64,000 nucleotides of DNA, taken from JAJYIW01 sp963781665 (GTDB lineage: Bacteria; Chloroflexota; Anaerolineae; Anaerolineales; Anaerolineaceae). Made by a program: the position numbers and the translations under genes. Where the stretch lies: the NCBI GenBank assembly GCA_963781665.1, contig CAWAGA010000002.1:1-64000 (forward strand), in the 5' to 3' direction. Shown here piece by piece: positions 16,532 through 25,092 of this stretch. The notes under the pieces were generated by a model, which was not told the DNA's origin, made no database searches, and saw only the letters and a list, made by a program, of their open reading frames with translations. The first letter of the stretch is position 1. Every line of letters starts with the position of its first letter.

Positions 16532-16574
16532 AAAGAGAGGATTTTAAGGCGTTATGCCTCAAAATCCTCTCTTT
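16532..16574. terminator. Bidirectional terminator between convergent genes
   Basis: A long stem pairs AAAGAGAGGATTTT with its complement around a short loop. T-rich and A-rich flanks on both sides make it usable from either strand. It separates the thioredoxin-TPR gene (+) from the CBM9-like lipoprotein gene (-). Confidence 0.85.
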
Positions 16575-16586
16575 AATTCGTGATTT

Positions 16587-16620
16587 TATCGTAACGTTAC
16601 TAAAAATATCGTAATGTTAC
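16587..16620. repeat. Paired 14-bp palindromic direct repeats
   Basis: TATCGTAACGTTAC (16587-16600) and TATCGTAATGTTAC (16607-16620) are repeated at 20-bp spacing, about two helical turns. Each contains a 10-bp palindrome, perfect in the first copy and with one mismatch in the second. They lie just past the terminator, between two convergent genes. Confidence 0.7.
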
Positions 16621-16635
16621 AATTCTTATCACAGC

Positions 16636-17637
16636 TTACTTTGTCAAGAGCAGGTCGCCCCAGGTGGTTGGATCAGTCAGAACCCGGTATTTATCATTCG
16701 AAACCATCAGGTCTTGCTCGGTCTTCGAATCGGAGGCATCTACCGAGAACGAGAGGACGAAACCCAGGTGCATACCGGCGTACGGCGTGATCTCGAACGT
16801 GCTCCATGGAATGGCCACTTCGATCCGGAATAGACCGGCCGAAGGATTGATGGCTGCAATCTTAATGTTGGTGCGGGACCCGGCAATGCTGCTCGGGAAC
16901 CAGAGATAAGCTTCAGGGTTTTCACCAATTTTGCGGAAACCGGGTGAAATTCCTAATTGGAAATCGTCCGGGCTCAAGACATTGTAGTAGTAGTCGCCGC
17001 TCACATTGGTATCGAGCAGAATCTCGATACTGTCACCCTGGTAAATATACTGGCCGGTGGCGTTTTGATCGTAGGTTAATCCTCCAACCTTCACACCGAT
17101 ATACAGGTAGTTATTATCCCAGGCGATTCGGTAAGACATTCCTGGATCTGCGCTCCCGGTGTAAGCCGGATTGCGATAAACGATGTAATTCGCTGGCTTT
17201 TCAGAAGAGCTGGGGAGGTCGGTCCATGAGCCATCGATCTTCGGAGCAGTGCTGATATAAGGCGCTACAGCAAAGGAATTCGAACGGGCGCTCGGGATGG
17301 TCGCCGTGGGCGGCACAGCAGTGTTAGTAGGTGGAATATTTGTCGCCGTGGGCGGCGGAACGGTGGCAGTCGGCGGCAGCGGTGTATTTGACGGGATGCT
17401 CGTATTCGTCGATTGGGCACCAGGCTGGTTCTGGGTTGCGGTCATGACTATAGTTGTCGGGACCTGGGTTACCGGCAATGGAACGGTGACCGTGGGGTTG
17501 AATACGGCAGTCTGCGTCAAGTCCATGGTGGGAAAATCAAAAGGGGTCGGCGACCGGCCCGGCAAATTGCAGCCGGCCAGGATAGCGACCAACGATAGAG
17601 CAGTGACCAGTGATGCTACTTTCAGGGGTGATTTCAT
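16636..17637 (-). CDS. Lipoprotein with CBM9/DOMON-like sugar-binding domain
   Basis: A 333-aa exported lipoprotein: signal peptide with lipobox LAGC (Cys about residue 22), a Thr/Pro linker (about 45-110) and a C-terminal beta-sandwich (about 120-333). The domain contains APKIDGSW, YRIAWDNNYLYIGVKV, GDSIEILLDTN and IPWSTFEITPYAG, which resemble family 9 carbohydrate-binding modules. No catalytic domain is attached, so it probably binds sugar or polysaccharide at the cell surface. The start has a strong SD (GGAGGAGAG) next to ATG 17637. Monocistronic. Confidence 0.8.
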   Translation of the reverse strand: MKSPLKVASLVTALSLVAILAGCNLPGRSPTPFDFPTMDLTQTAVFNPTVTVPLPVTQVPTTIVMTATQNQPGAQSTNTSIPSNTPLPPTATVPPPTATNIPPTNTAVPPTATIPSARSNSFAVAPYISTAPKIDGSWTDLPSSSEKPANYIVYRNPAYTGSADPGMSYRIAWDNNYLYIGVKVGGLTYDQNATGQYIYQGDSIEILLDTNVSGDYYYNVLSPDDFQLGISPGFRKIGENPEAYLWFPSSIAGSRTNIKIAAINPSAGLFRIEVAIPWSTFEITPYAGMHLGFVLSFSVDASDSKTEQDLMVSNDKYRVLTDPTTWGDLLLTK

Positions 17638-17819
17638 CTCTCCTCCACAAAAAGGTTAACTGATAAGGCATGAAGTAAAAGGAATTAAATGGCAGGATTC
17701 ACACGCAGTAAATGAGCAGAATATGCCATTCTACATAGAAGACGTGATTTGTAATTGTTTAGTTCCTAGCAGTGCAGAAAAGGTGCCAATCTTGAAGATT
17801 CCCCCTGAAATCCAGTTGA

Positions 17820-19062
17820 CTATTTTTTTGTCAACAAACTGATACATTCAATGTGGAACGTCTGCGGAAAAAGGTCGAAAGGTGTGACGCTCTCCAGGCT
17901 GTAGCCGCCTTCGACGAACCGCTTGACATCTCGCGCCAGGGTCGCCGGGTCACAAGACACATAAGCGATATAACTGGCGCGCGAATCCAACAAGGCCTGA
18001 ATTGCACGGCGATCAAGGCCAGCGCGGGGGGGATCGAGGACGACGACATCGGGTTTCAGCTCGAGGGCTGGCAAAACCAACTCAGCCGGCCCCTGGTATA
18101 ACTCTACGTTGTCGAATTCGTTCAAGTTTAACCACGTAGTCGTCACAAGCATCAGGCGATATTTCGATCCCGACCAGCCTGCCGGTTCGCCCGGCGAGGA
18201 AAGCGCTGAACAGCCCCACACCGCAATATACATCGATTAGCAAGGTGCCAGGGGTAAGCGGCAGGTTGGTTAAAAGATAATCGACCATTTTCGCAGCCAT
18301 GGGTAAATTAACCTGGAAAAATGACCTTGATGACACCCGGAAAGACCGGTTCAATATCTCGAAGGTCAACGTATCCTCTCCAGCCATGACGATGGAGCCG
18401 GCTTTCCCATGGAAAACGACGGAGATGGGCATATCCAGGGTCATCTCAGGACCTTGAACATCAAGGCTTTCGAGGCCAAGCACAACCTCGCCATCTGTGC
18501 CGGAGCGCAAGTCGATGCGGTTGAGCAATGGATCAGGGTCAAAATCTAGCTGCGGCCAGATTTCGCCTAGAATCGGTTCAGGCAGGTGACATTCCTGAAT
18601 GGTTACACGCGTATGCCCATCCAGGGCCAGGTATGCTGGCTTGCCATTCTGATCTGGATGGAATTGGATATTGTTGCGGTAATGCCATTCCGCAGGGGAT
18701 GGGACGCAAAGACCGACCGGTGGGTTTTCAATGCCTCCGATCCTCTCAAGCTGTTCACGAACGATCGCCGTTTTGGCTTCCAATTGGGCCTGGTAAGCCA
18801 TATGCTGGTAGTGACAGCCACCACACACCCCAAAATGAGCACAGCGGGGTTGTATCCGTGCGTGCGAGGGGACGATGATTTCTTCGAGCCTGGCGCGCAC
18901 GTGCCCACGCTTTTCATCGACCAGCCCGATACGCGCTGTTTCTCCAGGAAGGCCAAATGGAACAAAAACCGCTCGCCCATCGGGCAAGCGGCCGATTGCA
19001 TCACCGCCGTAGACCAGGCTGGTCAGGCGGATATCGTAGGTAGATGGAAGGTCAGATTGCAT
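17820..19062 (-). CDS. 23S rRNA (uracil-C5) methyltransferase, RlmD/RumA-type (frameshifted)
   Basis: TrmA/RumA-family SAM-dependent enzyme that makes 5-methyluridine in rRNA or tRNA. N-terminal frame (from ATG 19062): TRAM-like domain, the Fe-S cysteines CAHFGVCGGC, a further candidate Cys in ECHLP, and the SAM motif DVYCGVGLFSAFLAG. C-terminal frame (to 17820): VVLDPPRAGLD, the catalytic VSCDPATLARD and the final HIECISLL. The frame changes at the TTT of 18127-18129, as if one base were extra; joined length is about 413 aa, normal for the family. All catalytic parts are intact, so a sequencing error is likely. RlmC/RlmD/TrmA specificity is not resolvable. Confidence 0.86.
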
Positions 19063-19190
19063 TGGGCTGCCATTGAGTGATCAGGATCAGGTGGTCAGAT
19101 AATTGGCAATCAGGGCATTTGCGATATCAATAGGACAAAAAGCTGCTGATGATGGATCGTCTATTACCTGAAAAGATTTTTTCTGACTGC

Positions 19191-20258
19191 CTATTTTTCC
19201 AGGAACTCATCCATATAATCCAACAACGTCACGAGGTCTTTCATATGGATCTCTCCCATGTGGGCGATGCGGAACGTCTTGTTCTTGAGATCGCCGTAGC
19301 CGTTAGCAATTCTGTAATTACGGGCTAACAGGAACTGGTTCAAGGCAGCTATGTCCATCCCGCGGGCGTTTTAAATCGTCGATACCGTCTTCGAACGGTA
19401 AAGCTTTGGAGCCAAAGGCTCCATCCCACGGGCGAGAGCCCACTCCTGAGTGGCTTTTGCCATGGCTGAATGGCGTTCGAAGCGGTTTTCCAGACCTTCA
19501 GCCAGAATTCGGTCGAGCTGGACATCCAAAGCGTAAATCAGCGCCATGGCGGGCGTCATCGGTGTGGAGTCTTTATTGCGGTGCTTTTCCATCAACAACA
19601 GGTCAAAATACCAGCCGCGGTTGGCAACGCTCTCCGCTTTCTTCATGGCGCGATCGGAAACAGATGCGAACGACATCCCTGGAGGAAGCGCCAGGCATTT
19701 TTGCGACGAGGTTAACAAGAAATCTAGTCCCCAGGTATCCGCTTCGACTTTTGCGCCGCCTAATGAAGAGACGGCATCCACCAGGATGAGGGTATCCGGG
19801 CTTACCTGCCTGGCGACTTCTGCCAGCTCTTTTACCGGATTCGCTGCGCCGGTCGAAGTCTCGTTATGAACGATTGTAACCGCTTCATAGTGTTTCAGTT
19901 TCAAGGCGTCGGCAAGCTGGTCGGGCAGGATCACCTGTCCCCAATTGACCTCGAGTTTGTCGGCTTTTTTTCCGTTGCTTTGAGCGACTTTGTACCACCG
20001 GTCGGCGAAAGCACCATTGACGCAGCAAAGCACGTCATCCTGGACGAAATTTCGGATACCGGCTTCCTGCATACCCGAACCTGAGGCGGTCGCCTGAAAA
20101 ATGCGGTTTTGAGTCAGAAAGACCTGCTTGAGACGTTCTTCAGTCCGCTTGAACAAGGCTTCGAAATCCTTGCTGCGGTGCGGGATCATTGGCTTTGCCT
20201 GCGCAGCCAAAACCTCGGGAGCTACATCAACCGGTCCAGGTACAAACATAGGGGACAT
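19191..20258 (-). CDS. Class V aminotransferase (serine-pyruvate/alanine-glyoxylate type), in-frame stop
   Basis: PLP-dependent fold-type I aminotransferase. MFVPGPVDV at the N-terminus, HNETSTGA, DAVSSLGG and the PLP-lysine region LTSSQKCLALPPG identify the family. Frame 1 ends with KTVSTI at TAA 19371-19373. The same frame then continues with NARGMDIAALNQFLLARN, NGYGDLKNKTFRIAHMGEI and a normal C-terminus to TAG 19191, matching the family end. A single base change (for example CAA or AAA to TAA) explains the break. ATG 20258 is preferred over TTG 20270 because GGAG sits 7 nt upstream. The truncated product would lack the small-domain end and is probably inactive. Next gene upstream: a small membrane protein. 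Confidence 0.85.
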
Positions 20259-20273
20259 TGAAAACTCCAATCC

Positions 20274-20582
20274 TTACTTGATGATAAATGAAAGGACAAT
20301 AATGATGCCGAGAAAAGATGCGGCCAGGATGGCAATCCTTTTAAGGTCACTTTTTATGTAGGAGTAATTCGGGTTGAACTCAGGCACAGCCGCGAAACGC
20401 CGTGCACCAACCCCAAGACGGGTCCCTGGTTGGCGCACCGGGGGACGGCTGGGGCTTGCTTGAGGTGCATTCGCTTGAGGCTCTGCCATTGACCGCTCGC
20501 CTTCAGGCGTCGCAACAGCTGACGCTGCCGGTTTGGATTTGCGCGTTCCCGTAGAAACTTTACGCTTTGATTTCTTGCTCAT
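20274..20582 (-). CDS. Small basic single-pass membrane protein
   Basis: Not recognised. 102 aa: a very basic, Ser/Pro/Ala-rich N-terminal 65 residues (MSKKSKRKVSTGTRKS...), then one hydrophobic segment at the C-terminus (IAILAASFLGIIIVLSFII), as in a tail-anchored or N-in protein. ATG 20582 is chosen over TTG 20588 because AGGAG lies 8 nt before it. It sits between the sortase and aminotransferase genes on the same strand, with short gaps, so it is part of one transcription unit. Function unknown. Confidence 0.7.
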   Translation of the reverse strand: MSKKSKRKVSTGTRKSKPAASAVATPEGERSMAEPQANAPQASPSRPPVRQPGTRLGVGARRFAAVPEFNPNYSYIKSDLKRIAILAASFLGIIIVLSFIIK

Positions 20583-20610
20583 TAACAAAACTCCTGATAA
20601 ATAATATCCA

Positions 20611-21558
20611 TCATGGTTGATTGACCAGCTCAGCAGTGATGACGATCCGGTGATTGTCTACCCGGTAAGGATAACACGAAATCAAGGTAATGACAGGTTT
20701 ATTTGTATTGGCCATCACCTCGACCTGGGTGGGAAGGACAATTTGAGAATTCGTGATCACATATGTATACGGGTTCTGGTTGGTATAGATGATGATCTGA
20801 TCGCCAGTTTTTAGCTGGTCGAGGTTCCGAAAAATCTCCCCAAAAATATCATTATGAGCGGAAAGCACAAGGTTGCCCGTCTGACCGGGATCTGGCGAGC
20901 CAACATGCTGGCCGACGCCTTTCTTTAATTGCTCCCAGCCATCTCCCTGGACGACCGGTGCATCGACCTGGATCGCCGGAATCTGGATGCGCTGGGCCTG
21001 TTCCGGCCCGGTGGTTGGGATCGGCATGCTGGCCATGGCCTGCACCAAAGGCCGTAAGTTAACCGGAATCTCGGCCTCATTTGGCTGGACCTCGACCCCT
21101 TCGCCGGGCGGGGTATGACCTGATGGCAAAACTACAGCCGAGATGATCGGTGTTGGGGTGAGGGTCGGAAGGATTAAGGCTGATGCCACATCCCGGTTCA
21201 GATTGCCAAGAATGTTCAACCCGGTAACCAGAACCAGGAGCAGGCCTATGACCGCCAGAACCTCGACCGCCAATAAGAACCGGTCGAAAAATTTACTGCG
21301 GCGTTTGCGCCTGCGATCGCCGTCGAGAGCGATATTTTCGTCGCCTGGGGGCTCATCCGAACGCAGGGAATCCAGGGTTTGCGACGGAGGTTCGGGCGAA
21401 ACCACCACCACCCTGCCGGTACGCCTGAATTCATCCAGGCGCGCCTGACGCTCGGAACGGCGTTTGTTCACCAAAAGCTGGCGCAGTTCGTCACTTGATA
21501 ATTTTTCCGATGCATCCTTATGAGCCACGCCTGGAATCCTGAGGTATACAAATATCAT
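20611..21558 (-). CDS. Sortase (class D/E-like)
   Basis: A 315-aa membrane-anchored cysteine transpeptidase. A charged cytoplasmic N-terminal region of about 95 residues, a membrane segment (FLLAVEVLAVIGLLLVLVTG), a Pro-rich spacer and a sortase domain with LSAHND (catalytic His), TLISCYPYRVDNHRIVI (catalytic Cys and Arg). It would cleave a sorting signal and attach surface proteins. No LPxTG-like substrate with a basic tail was recognised in the window. The long cytoplasmic extension is unusual. The start may be ATG 21558 or a GTG about 10 codons later that has a better SD. Confidence 0.88.
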   Translation of the reverse strand: MIFVYLRIPGVAHKDASEKLSSDELRQLLVNKRRSERQARLDEFRRTGRVVVVSPEPPSQTLDSLRSDEPPGDENIALDGDRRRKRRSKFFDRFLLAVEVLAVIGLLLVLVTGLNILGNLNRDVASALILPTLTPTPIISAVVLPSGHTPPGEGVEVQPNEAEIPVNLRPLVQAMASMPIPTTGPEQAQRIQIPAIQVDAPVVQGDGWEQLKKGVGQHVGSPDPGQTGNLVLSAHNDIFGEIFRNLDQLKTGDQIIIYTNQNPYTYVITNSQIVLPTQVEVMANTNKPVITLISCYPYRVDNHRIVITAELVNQP

Positions 21559-21580
21559 GAAATGGTAACAGGTAAGAAAA

Positions 21581-21610
21581 ATTATACCGCACTTGTGTCA
21601 TTGTTTTCAA
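21581..21610 (-). promoter_or_regulatory. Promoter of the sortase unit
   Basis: The minus strand reads TTGAAA, 18 nt, TATAAT. Predicted transcription start near 21574, about 16 nt before ATG 21558. It is divergent from the tRNA-Val promoter. Confidence 0.7.
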
Positions 21611-21621
21611 AAACACCGCTC

Positions 21622-21650
21622 TTGCTAAATCAAGAGTGTTTATGTATAAT
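21622..21650 (+). promoter_or_regulatory. Promoter of tRNA-Val
   Basis: TTGCTA, 17 nt, TATAAT; the -10 box ends 10 nt before the tRNA 5' end. An imperfect inverted repeat (CTCTTG/CAAGAG) spans the -35 box and spacer. Confidence 0.75.
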
Positions 21651-21660
21651 ACATCCACCC

Positions 21661-21734
21661 GGGCGGTTAGCTCAGTTGGTTAGAGCGTCGCGTTGACATC
21701 GCGAAGGTCGTAGGTTCGAGTCCTATATCGCCCA
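21661..21734 (+). tRNA. tRNA-Val (anticodon GAC)
   Basis: A complete cloverleaf: acceptor GGGCGGT/ATCGCCC (one G-U pair), D arm TAGCTCAGTTGGTTAGAGC, anticodon stem CGCGT with loop TTGACAT, T arm TAGGTTCGAGTCCTA. The anticodon GAC reads GUC/GUU. CCA is not encoded. It lies about 80 nt before the thrS T-box and could share a primary transcript with it. Confidence 0.96.
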
Positions 21735-21814
21735 TATGCCGGACAGGCCCGCCCTATGTAATGGGAAAGCCTGCCCCGCTGTTCTTGGACAAGCTGAAGC
21801 TTGTTCTACAACAA

Positions 21815-22066
21815 AAAAACAGCGATGACCGGGACGAGTAACGGTTAGCGTCCGACAGGGATAGAAGATCAATGACTGAGAATCTTCTTCGAGGCAGTGA
21901 CCATGAAAACCACCCGCGAGCTTGAACCCTAACCGGGTCTGCAGCCCCCTAGTAAGGTGAACGGATCGCTCCGTTAACAGCGACAGGAGATGGCCAGCCA
22001 TGCTGGTCAATCTGGGTGGAACCGCGTGATCATCCTCTCGCCCCAGTACTGGCGAGAGGTTTTTAT
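21815..22066 (+). promoter_or_regulatory. T-box leader (riboswitch) controlling thrS
   Basis: The leader starts with the stem I motif AGCGATGACCGGGACGAGTA (21821-21840) and contains the conserved T-box sequence TGGGTGGAACCGCG (22013-22026), followed by a terminator hairpin at 22034-22066. An ACC (Thr) codon at 21900-21902 is a candidate specifier. The UGGA bulge sequence would pair with a tRNA ending in UCCA. Uncharged tRNA-Thr should stabilise the antiterminator and switch thrS on. Confidence 0.93.
22034..22066 (+). terminator. T-box regulatory terminator
   Basis: A 9-bp GC-rich stem CCTCTCGCC/GGCGAGAGG with an 8-nt loop and TTTTTATT. It is the off-state structure of the thrS leader. Its 5' arm lies directly after the T-box sequence, as required for mutual exclusion with the antiterminator. 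Confidence 0.9.
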
Positions 22067-22137
22067 TTAACAACCATCGGGACGAGCAGCACTCCCCCAC
22101 CGTGCAAGATGGCTTTCAACCGAATAAGGAGGTTCAA

Positions 22138-23934
22138 ATGCCTGAATTAATACAAGAAGATTATAAGAATTCACAGCTTTACCGCATTCGCCATTCGACC
22201 GCACACGTTATGGCTCAAGCTGTCCTCGAAAAATTCCCGGGAGCCAAGATCGCGATCGGGCCGGCGATCGAGGATGGCTTTTATTACGATTTCGACTTAC
22301 CGCGCAACCTGACTCCCGACGACCTGGCATCAATTGAGAAACGCATGCGCCAGATCATCGCTGGGCGGCATCCCTTCTTGCGTGAAGAGGTCTCGGCAGA
22401 CCAAGCCCGCCAGATTTTCGAAGACCAGCCGTACAAGCTGGAGTTGATCGAAGGTTTGGAACAAGGTGGTATGGATGAAAATGGCAACCCCTTGACCGAG
22501 ACGCCGGTTATATCAACCTATACCAGCGACACCTTCGTCGATCTGTGCCGCGGGCCGCACGTTGAGCACACCGGGCAAATCAACCCGAGCGCGATCAAGT
22601 TGATGAATATCGCCGGGGCCTACTGGCGCGGCGACGAGAAACGCCCGATGCTGCAGCGGATCTATGGGACGGCCTGGCGTTCAGCCCAAGAGCTGGAAGA
22701 ATATCTATGGAAGCTCGACGAAGCCAAAAAGCGTGACCATCGCAAGCTGGGTAAAGAGCTTGGATTGTTCTACTTTTCGGAAGATATCGGGCCGGGCCTG
22801 CCGCTCTTCTCGCCTAAAGGTGAGATGCTGCGCTATCTGATGGAGAATTACGTTCGTGACGTGCAGACCCGCTACGGTTTTCAGCATGTCTGGACCGGAC
22901 ACCTGGTCAAAGAAGACCTCTACAAACGCTCCGGGCATTACGATAACTATAAAGACAGCATGTTCCCCCCCATGGTGGATGAAAACGTCGTTTTCCGTCT
23001 GAAACCGATGAACTGTCCCAGCCACATGACGCTCTTCCGTGAGATGGGCCGCCACTCATATCGCGAGCTGCCCATGCGTTTCGCTGAATTTTGCACACTA
23101 TATCGCTATGAGAAAACCGGAGAGCTAACCGGCCTGACCCGCGTACGCTCCCTGACACAAGACGATTGCCACGTTTTTTGCACCGAAGAGCAGATCGAGA
23201 GCGAGTTCTCGTTGGCTTTGCAGGTGATCAAGGAGGTTTTACAGCGCTACCGCTTTAGCGACTACCGGGTGCGTTTCTCGCTTAAAGGAGAAGGCGGAAA
23301 GTACGTTCAAGACGACGAAAAATGGGCCAAGGCTGAGGCCGCATTGAAATCAGCCCTGGATGCAAATAACGTAGAATACTTCACTGCCGAGGGCGAAGCT
23401 GCATTTTATGGCCCCAAAGCAGATTTCATGGCCAGGGACGTCCTCGGGCGTGATTGGCAGCTCTCGACGATTCAGGTCGATTTCATCCAACCTGCTCGCC
23501 TCGGGCTCACTTATATCGGCGAAGATGGGCAAGAACATATCCCGGTCATGCTTCACCGCGCAGTCACCGGAACAACCGAGCGCTTCCTGGGAGTGCTGAT
23601 CGAGCATTTTGCCGGCGCTTTCCCGGTCTGGCTGGCACCGGTCCAGGCAGTTATAATTCCGATCGCCGACCGCCACCTCGATTATGCCCGCCAGGTAGCG
23701 CAGCGCCTGGTCGCAGCCGGCCTGCGAGTCGAGGTCGACGATCGCCCGGAGCGGATGAACGCCAAGATTAGAGATGCCCAAAACCAGAAAGTACCTTACA
23801 TGCTCGTGGTCGGGGATAAAGAAATGGAGCAGAACCAGGTTGCTCTGCGGCTGCGTGGCGGAGAAAACCCGGGGCCAATCGAGCAGGATGCTTTTTTGGC
23901 AAGAGCCCGCCAAGATATCGAAGCGGGAATATGA
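22138..23934 (+). CDS. thrS: Threonyl-tRNA synthetase lacking the TGS domain
   Basis: A 598-aa class II aminoacyl-tRNA synthetase charging tRNA-Thr. ATG 22138 follows a strong AAGGAGG (22126-22132). The protein starts directly in the editing domain (HSTAHVMAQAV with its HxxxH, then CRGPHVEHTG). The catalytic core has RLKPMNCPSH, with the Zn-ligand Cys, and VMLHRAVTGTTERF; the C-terminal anticodon-binding domain follows. The usual N-terminal TGS domain (about 60 residues in the 642-aa E. coli enzyme) is absent, as in some other bacteria. Expression is under the T-box upstream. Confidence 0.97.
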   Translation: MPELIQEDYKNSQLYRIRHSTAHVMAQAVLEKFPGAKIAIGPAIEDGFYYDFDLPRNLTPDDLASIEKRMRQIIAGRHPFLREEVSADQARQIFEDQPYKLELIEGLEQGGMDENGNPLTETPVISTYTSDTFVDLCRGPHVEHTGQINPSAIKLMNIAGAYWRGDEKRPMLQRIYGTAWRSAQELEEYLWKLDEAKKRDHRKLGKELGLFYFSEDIGPGLPLFSPKGEMLRYLMENYVRDVQTRYGFQHVWTGHLVKEDLYKRSGHYDNYKDSMFPPMVDENVVFRLKPMNCPSHMTLFREMGRHSYRELPMRFAEFCTLYRYEKTGELTGLTRVRSLTQDDCHVFCTEEQIESEFSLALQVIKEVLQRYRFSDYRVRFSLKGEGGKYVQDDEKWAKAEAALKSALDANNVEYFTAEGEAAFYGPKADFMARDVLGRDWQLSTIQVDFIQPARLGLTYIGEDGQEHIPVMLHRAVTGTTERFLGVLIEHFAGAFPVWLAPVQAVIIPIADRHLDYARQVAQRLVAAGLRVEVDDRPERMNAKIRDAQNQKVPYMLVVGDKEMEQNQVALRLRGGENPGPIEQDAFLARARQDIEAGI

Positions 23935-23942
23935 TACAATTA

Positions 23943-23979
23943 AGATGAGATTGCTCTTATAGCCAGAGCAGTCTCATCT
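23943..23979 (+). other. Stable 15-bp hairpin after thrS
   Basis: Arms 23943-23957 and 23965-23979 pair over 15 bp with one G-U, around a 7-nt loop. There is no U-tract after it, so it is either a weak terminator or an RNA-stabilising 3' end of the thrS mRNA, just upstream of the infC promoter. Confidence 0.5.
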
Positions 23980-23992
23980 ATGTCTAATATTG

Positions 23993-24022
23993 TTGACGCA
24001 TTTTACATTTTTATGGTATTAT
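23993..24022 (+). promoter_or_regulatory. Promoter of the infC-rpmI-rplT operon
   Basis: TTGACG, 18 nt, TATTAT. The predicted start near 24029 gives a leader of about 57 nt to the AUA start codon of infC. Confidence 0.7.
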
Positions 24023-24085
24023 CAACCCACTTGTCAACCACAGGTTGAAGAGTTAAATTTTGTCTGTTAGAAGAAGGAGAACACA

Positions 24086-24637
24086 ATAAGCACTAATAGT
24101 TTTCGGGTAAATGAGACCATACGCGTGCCTGAAGTTCGTTTAATCGGGCCAAAAGGTGAAAATGTCGGTGTCGTAGCTATCGATCAAGCATTACGAATGG
24201 CGCACGAAGCTGAGCTTGACCTGGTAGAAGTAGCAGCGGGGGCAACACCTCCAGTCTGCAGGATCATGGACTTCGGTAAGTTTCTGTACGAGCGCACCAA
24301 AAAAGAACGGGAAGCTCGTAAAGCCCAGACAAAAATCGAAGTCAAAGAAATCCGCTTACGACCAAAAACAAATGAACACCATCGTTCTTTCAAAATAAAA
24401 GATGCCCGGCGCTGGTTATTGGACGGCATTAAGGTCAGGGTAACCGTTCGTTTCCGCGGCCGTGAGATTACCTATCCGGAACTGGCCCTGGAAGATCTCA
24501 AAGAGATCGCCGAAGACCTCGCCGACGTTGGAACGATAGAACAAGCGCCCATGCTCGAAGGGCGCGTCATGCTGATGGTCCTTGCCCCTTCAAAATCCGC
24601 GAAGAAGAAACAGGTCGCTGCTACTGAAGCAGCATAA
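24086..24637 (+). CDS. infC: Translation initiation factor IF-3 (AUA start)
   Basis: A 183-aa IF-3: N-domain with RVNETIRVPEVRLIGPKGEN and DLVEVA, linker KKEREARKAQ, C-domain beginning IEVKEIRLRP. IF-3 binds the 30S subunit and checks start codons. ATG/GTG/TTG is not available at the expected N-terminus. The frame upstream of GTG 24125 encodes the conserved SFRVNETIR, and an AAGGAG (24074-24079) lies 6 nt before ATA at 24086. A non-canonical AUA start fits the known use of AUU/AUC/AUA in infC, where IF-3 represses its own synthesis. GTG 24125 would cut off conserved residues and has no SD. First gene of the classic operon. Confidence 0.93.
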   Translation: MSTNSFRVNETIRVPEVRLIGPKGENVGVVAIDQALRMAHEAELDLVEVAAGATPPVCRIMDFGKFLYERTKKEREARKAQTKIEVKEIRLRPKTNEHHRSFKIKDARRWLLDGIKVRVTVRFRGREITYPELALEDLKEIAEDLADVGTIEQAPMLEGRVMLMVLAPSKSAKKKQVAATEAA

Positions 24638-24744
24638 CCTGATATTCAGTTTCTAGAAAGACCATTTCGTTGCGGCTAATAGCACTGCCCGGATAATCGG
24701 GGATTGCTGGATGGCCGCGAAATCTTGTTGAGAGGAGATTTACT

Positions 24745-24981
24745 GTGCCAAGAAAGCAAAAAGCCGGTAAGGTCAAGATGAAGACCCATAAGGCAACCTC
24801 CAAGCGGTTCCGCCTGTCAGGGTCCGGCGTTTTGATGCGAACCAAAGGCGGCAAAAGCCATCTGCGGCGGCGCACATCAAAGCGTACCAAAGCCCTGCTG
24901 GACGAAATGATTGTCGTTAAAGGCAATGCATTCGTCAAGCGCGTTCATCGCCTGGCGCCAACACTTAAAAATCAGGATTGA
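24745..24981 (+). CDS. rpmI: 50S ribosomal protein L35
   Basis: A 78-aa basic protein with the L35 core KMKTHKATSKRFRLSGSG and SHLRRRTSKRTK. GTG 24745 is selected because GAGGAG lies 7-8 nt upstream; this gives about 11 more N-terminal residues (MPRKQKAGKVK) than the usual MPKMKTHK. An internal ATG at 24778 would give the shorter form but has no SD. It lies 107 nt after infC and 111 nt before rplT. Confidence 0.96.
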   Translation: MPRKQKAGKVKMKTHKATSKRFRLSGSGVLMRTKGGKSHLRRRTSKRTKALLDEMIVVKGNAFVKRVHRLAPTLKNQD

Positions 24982-25092
24982 CCGGTCAATCGAAGTGTTA
25001 TCGTATTTTTCAATCATTAGTGCAGCTGTTGGGTGTTTTCAACTGGTGAGAGTACCTCATCGACGCCCAGGGGTTTGCAAAGGAGCAGAATT

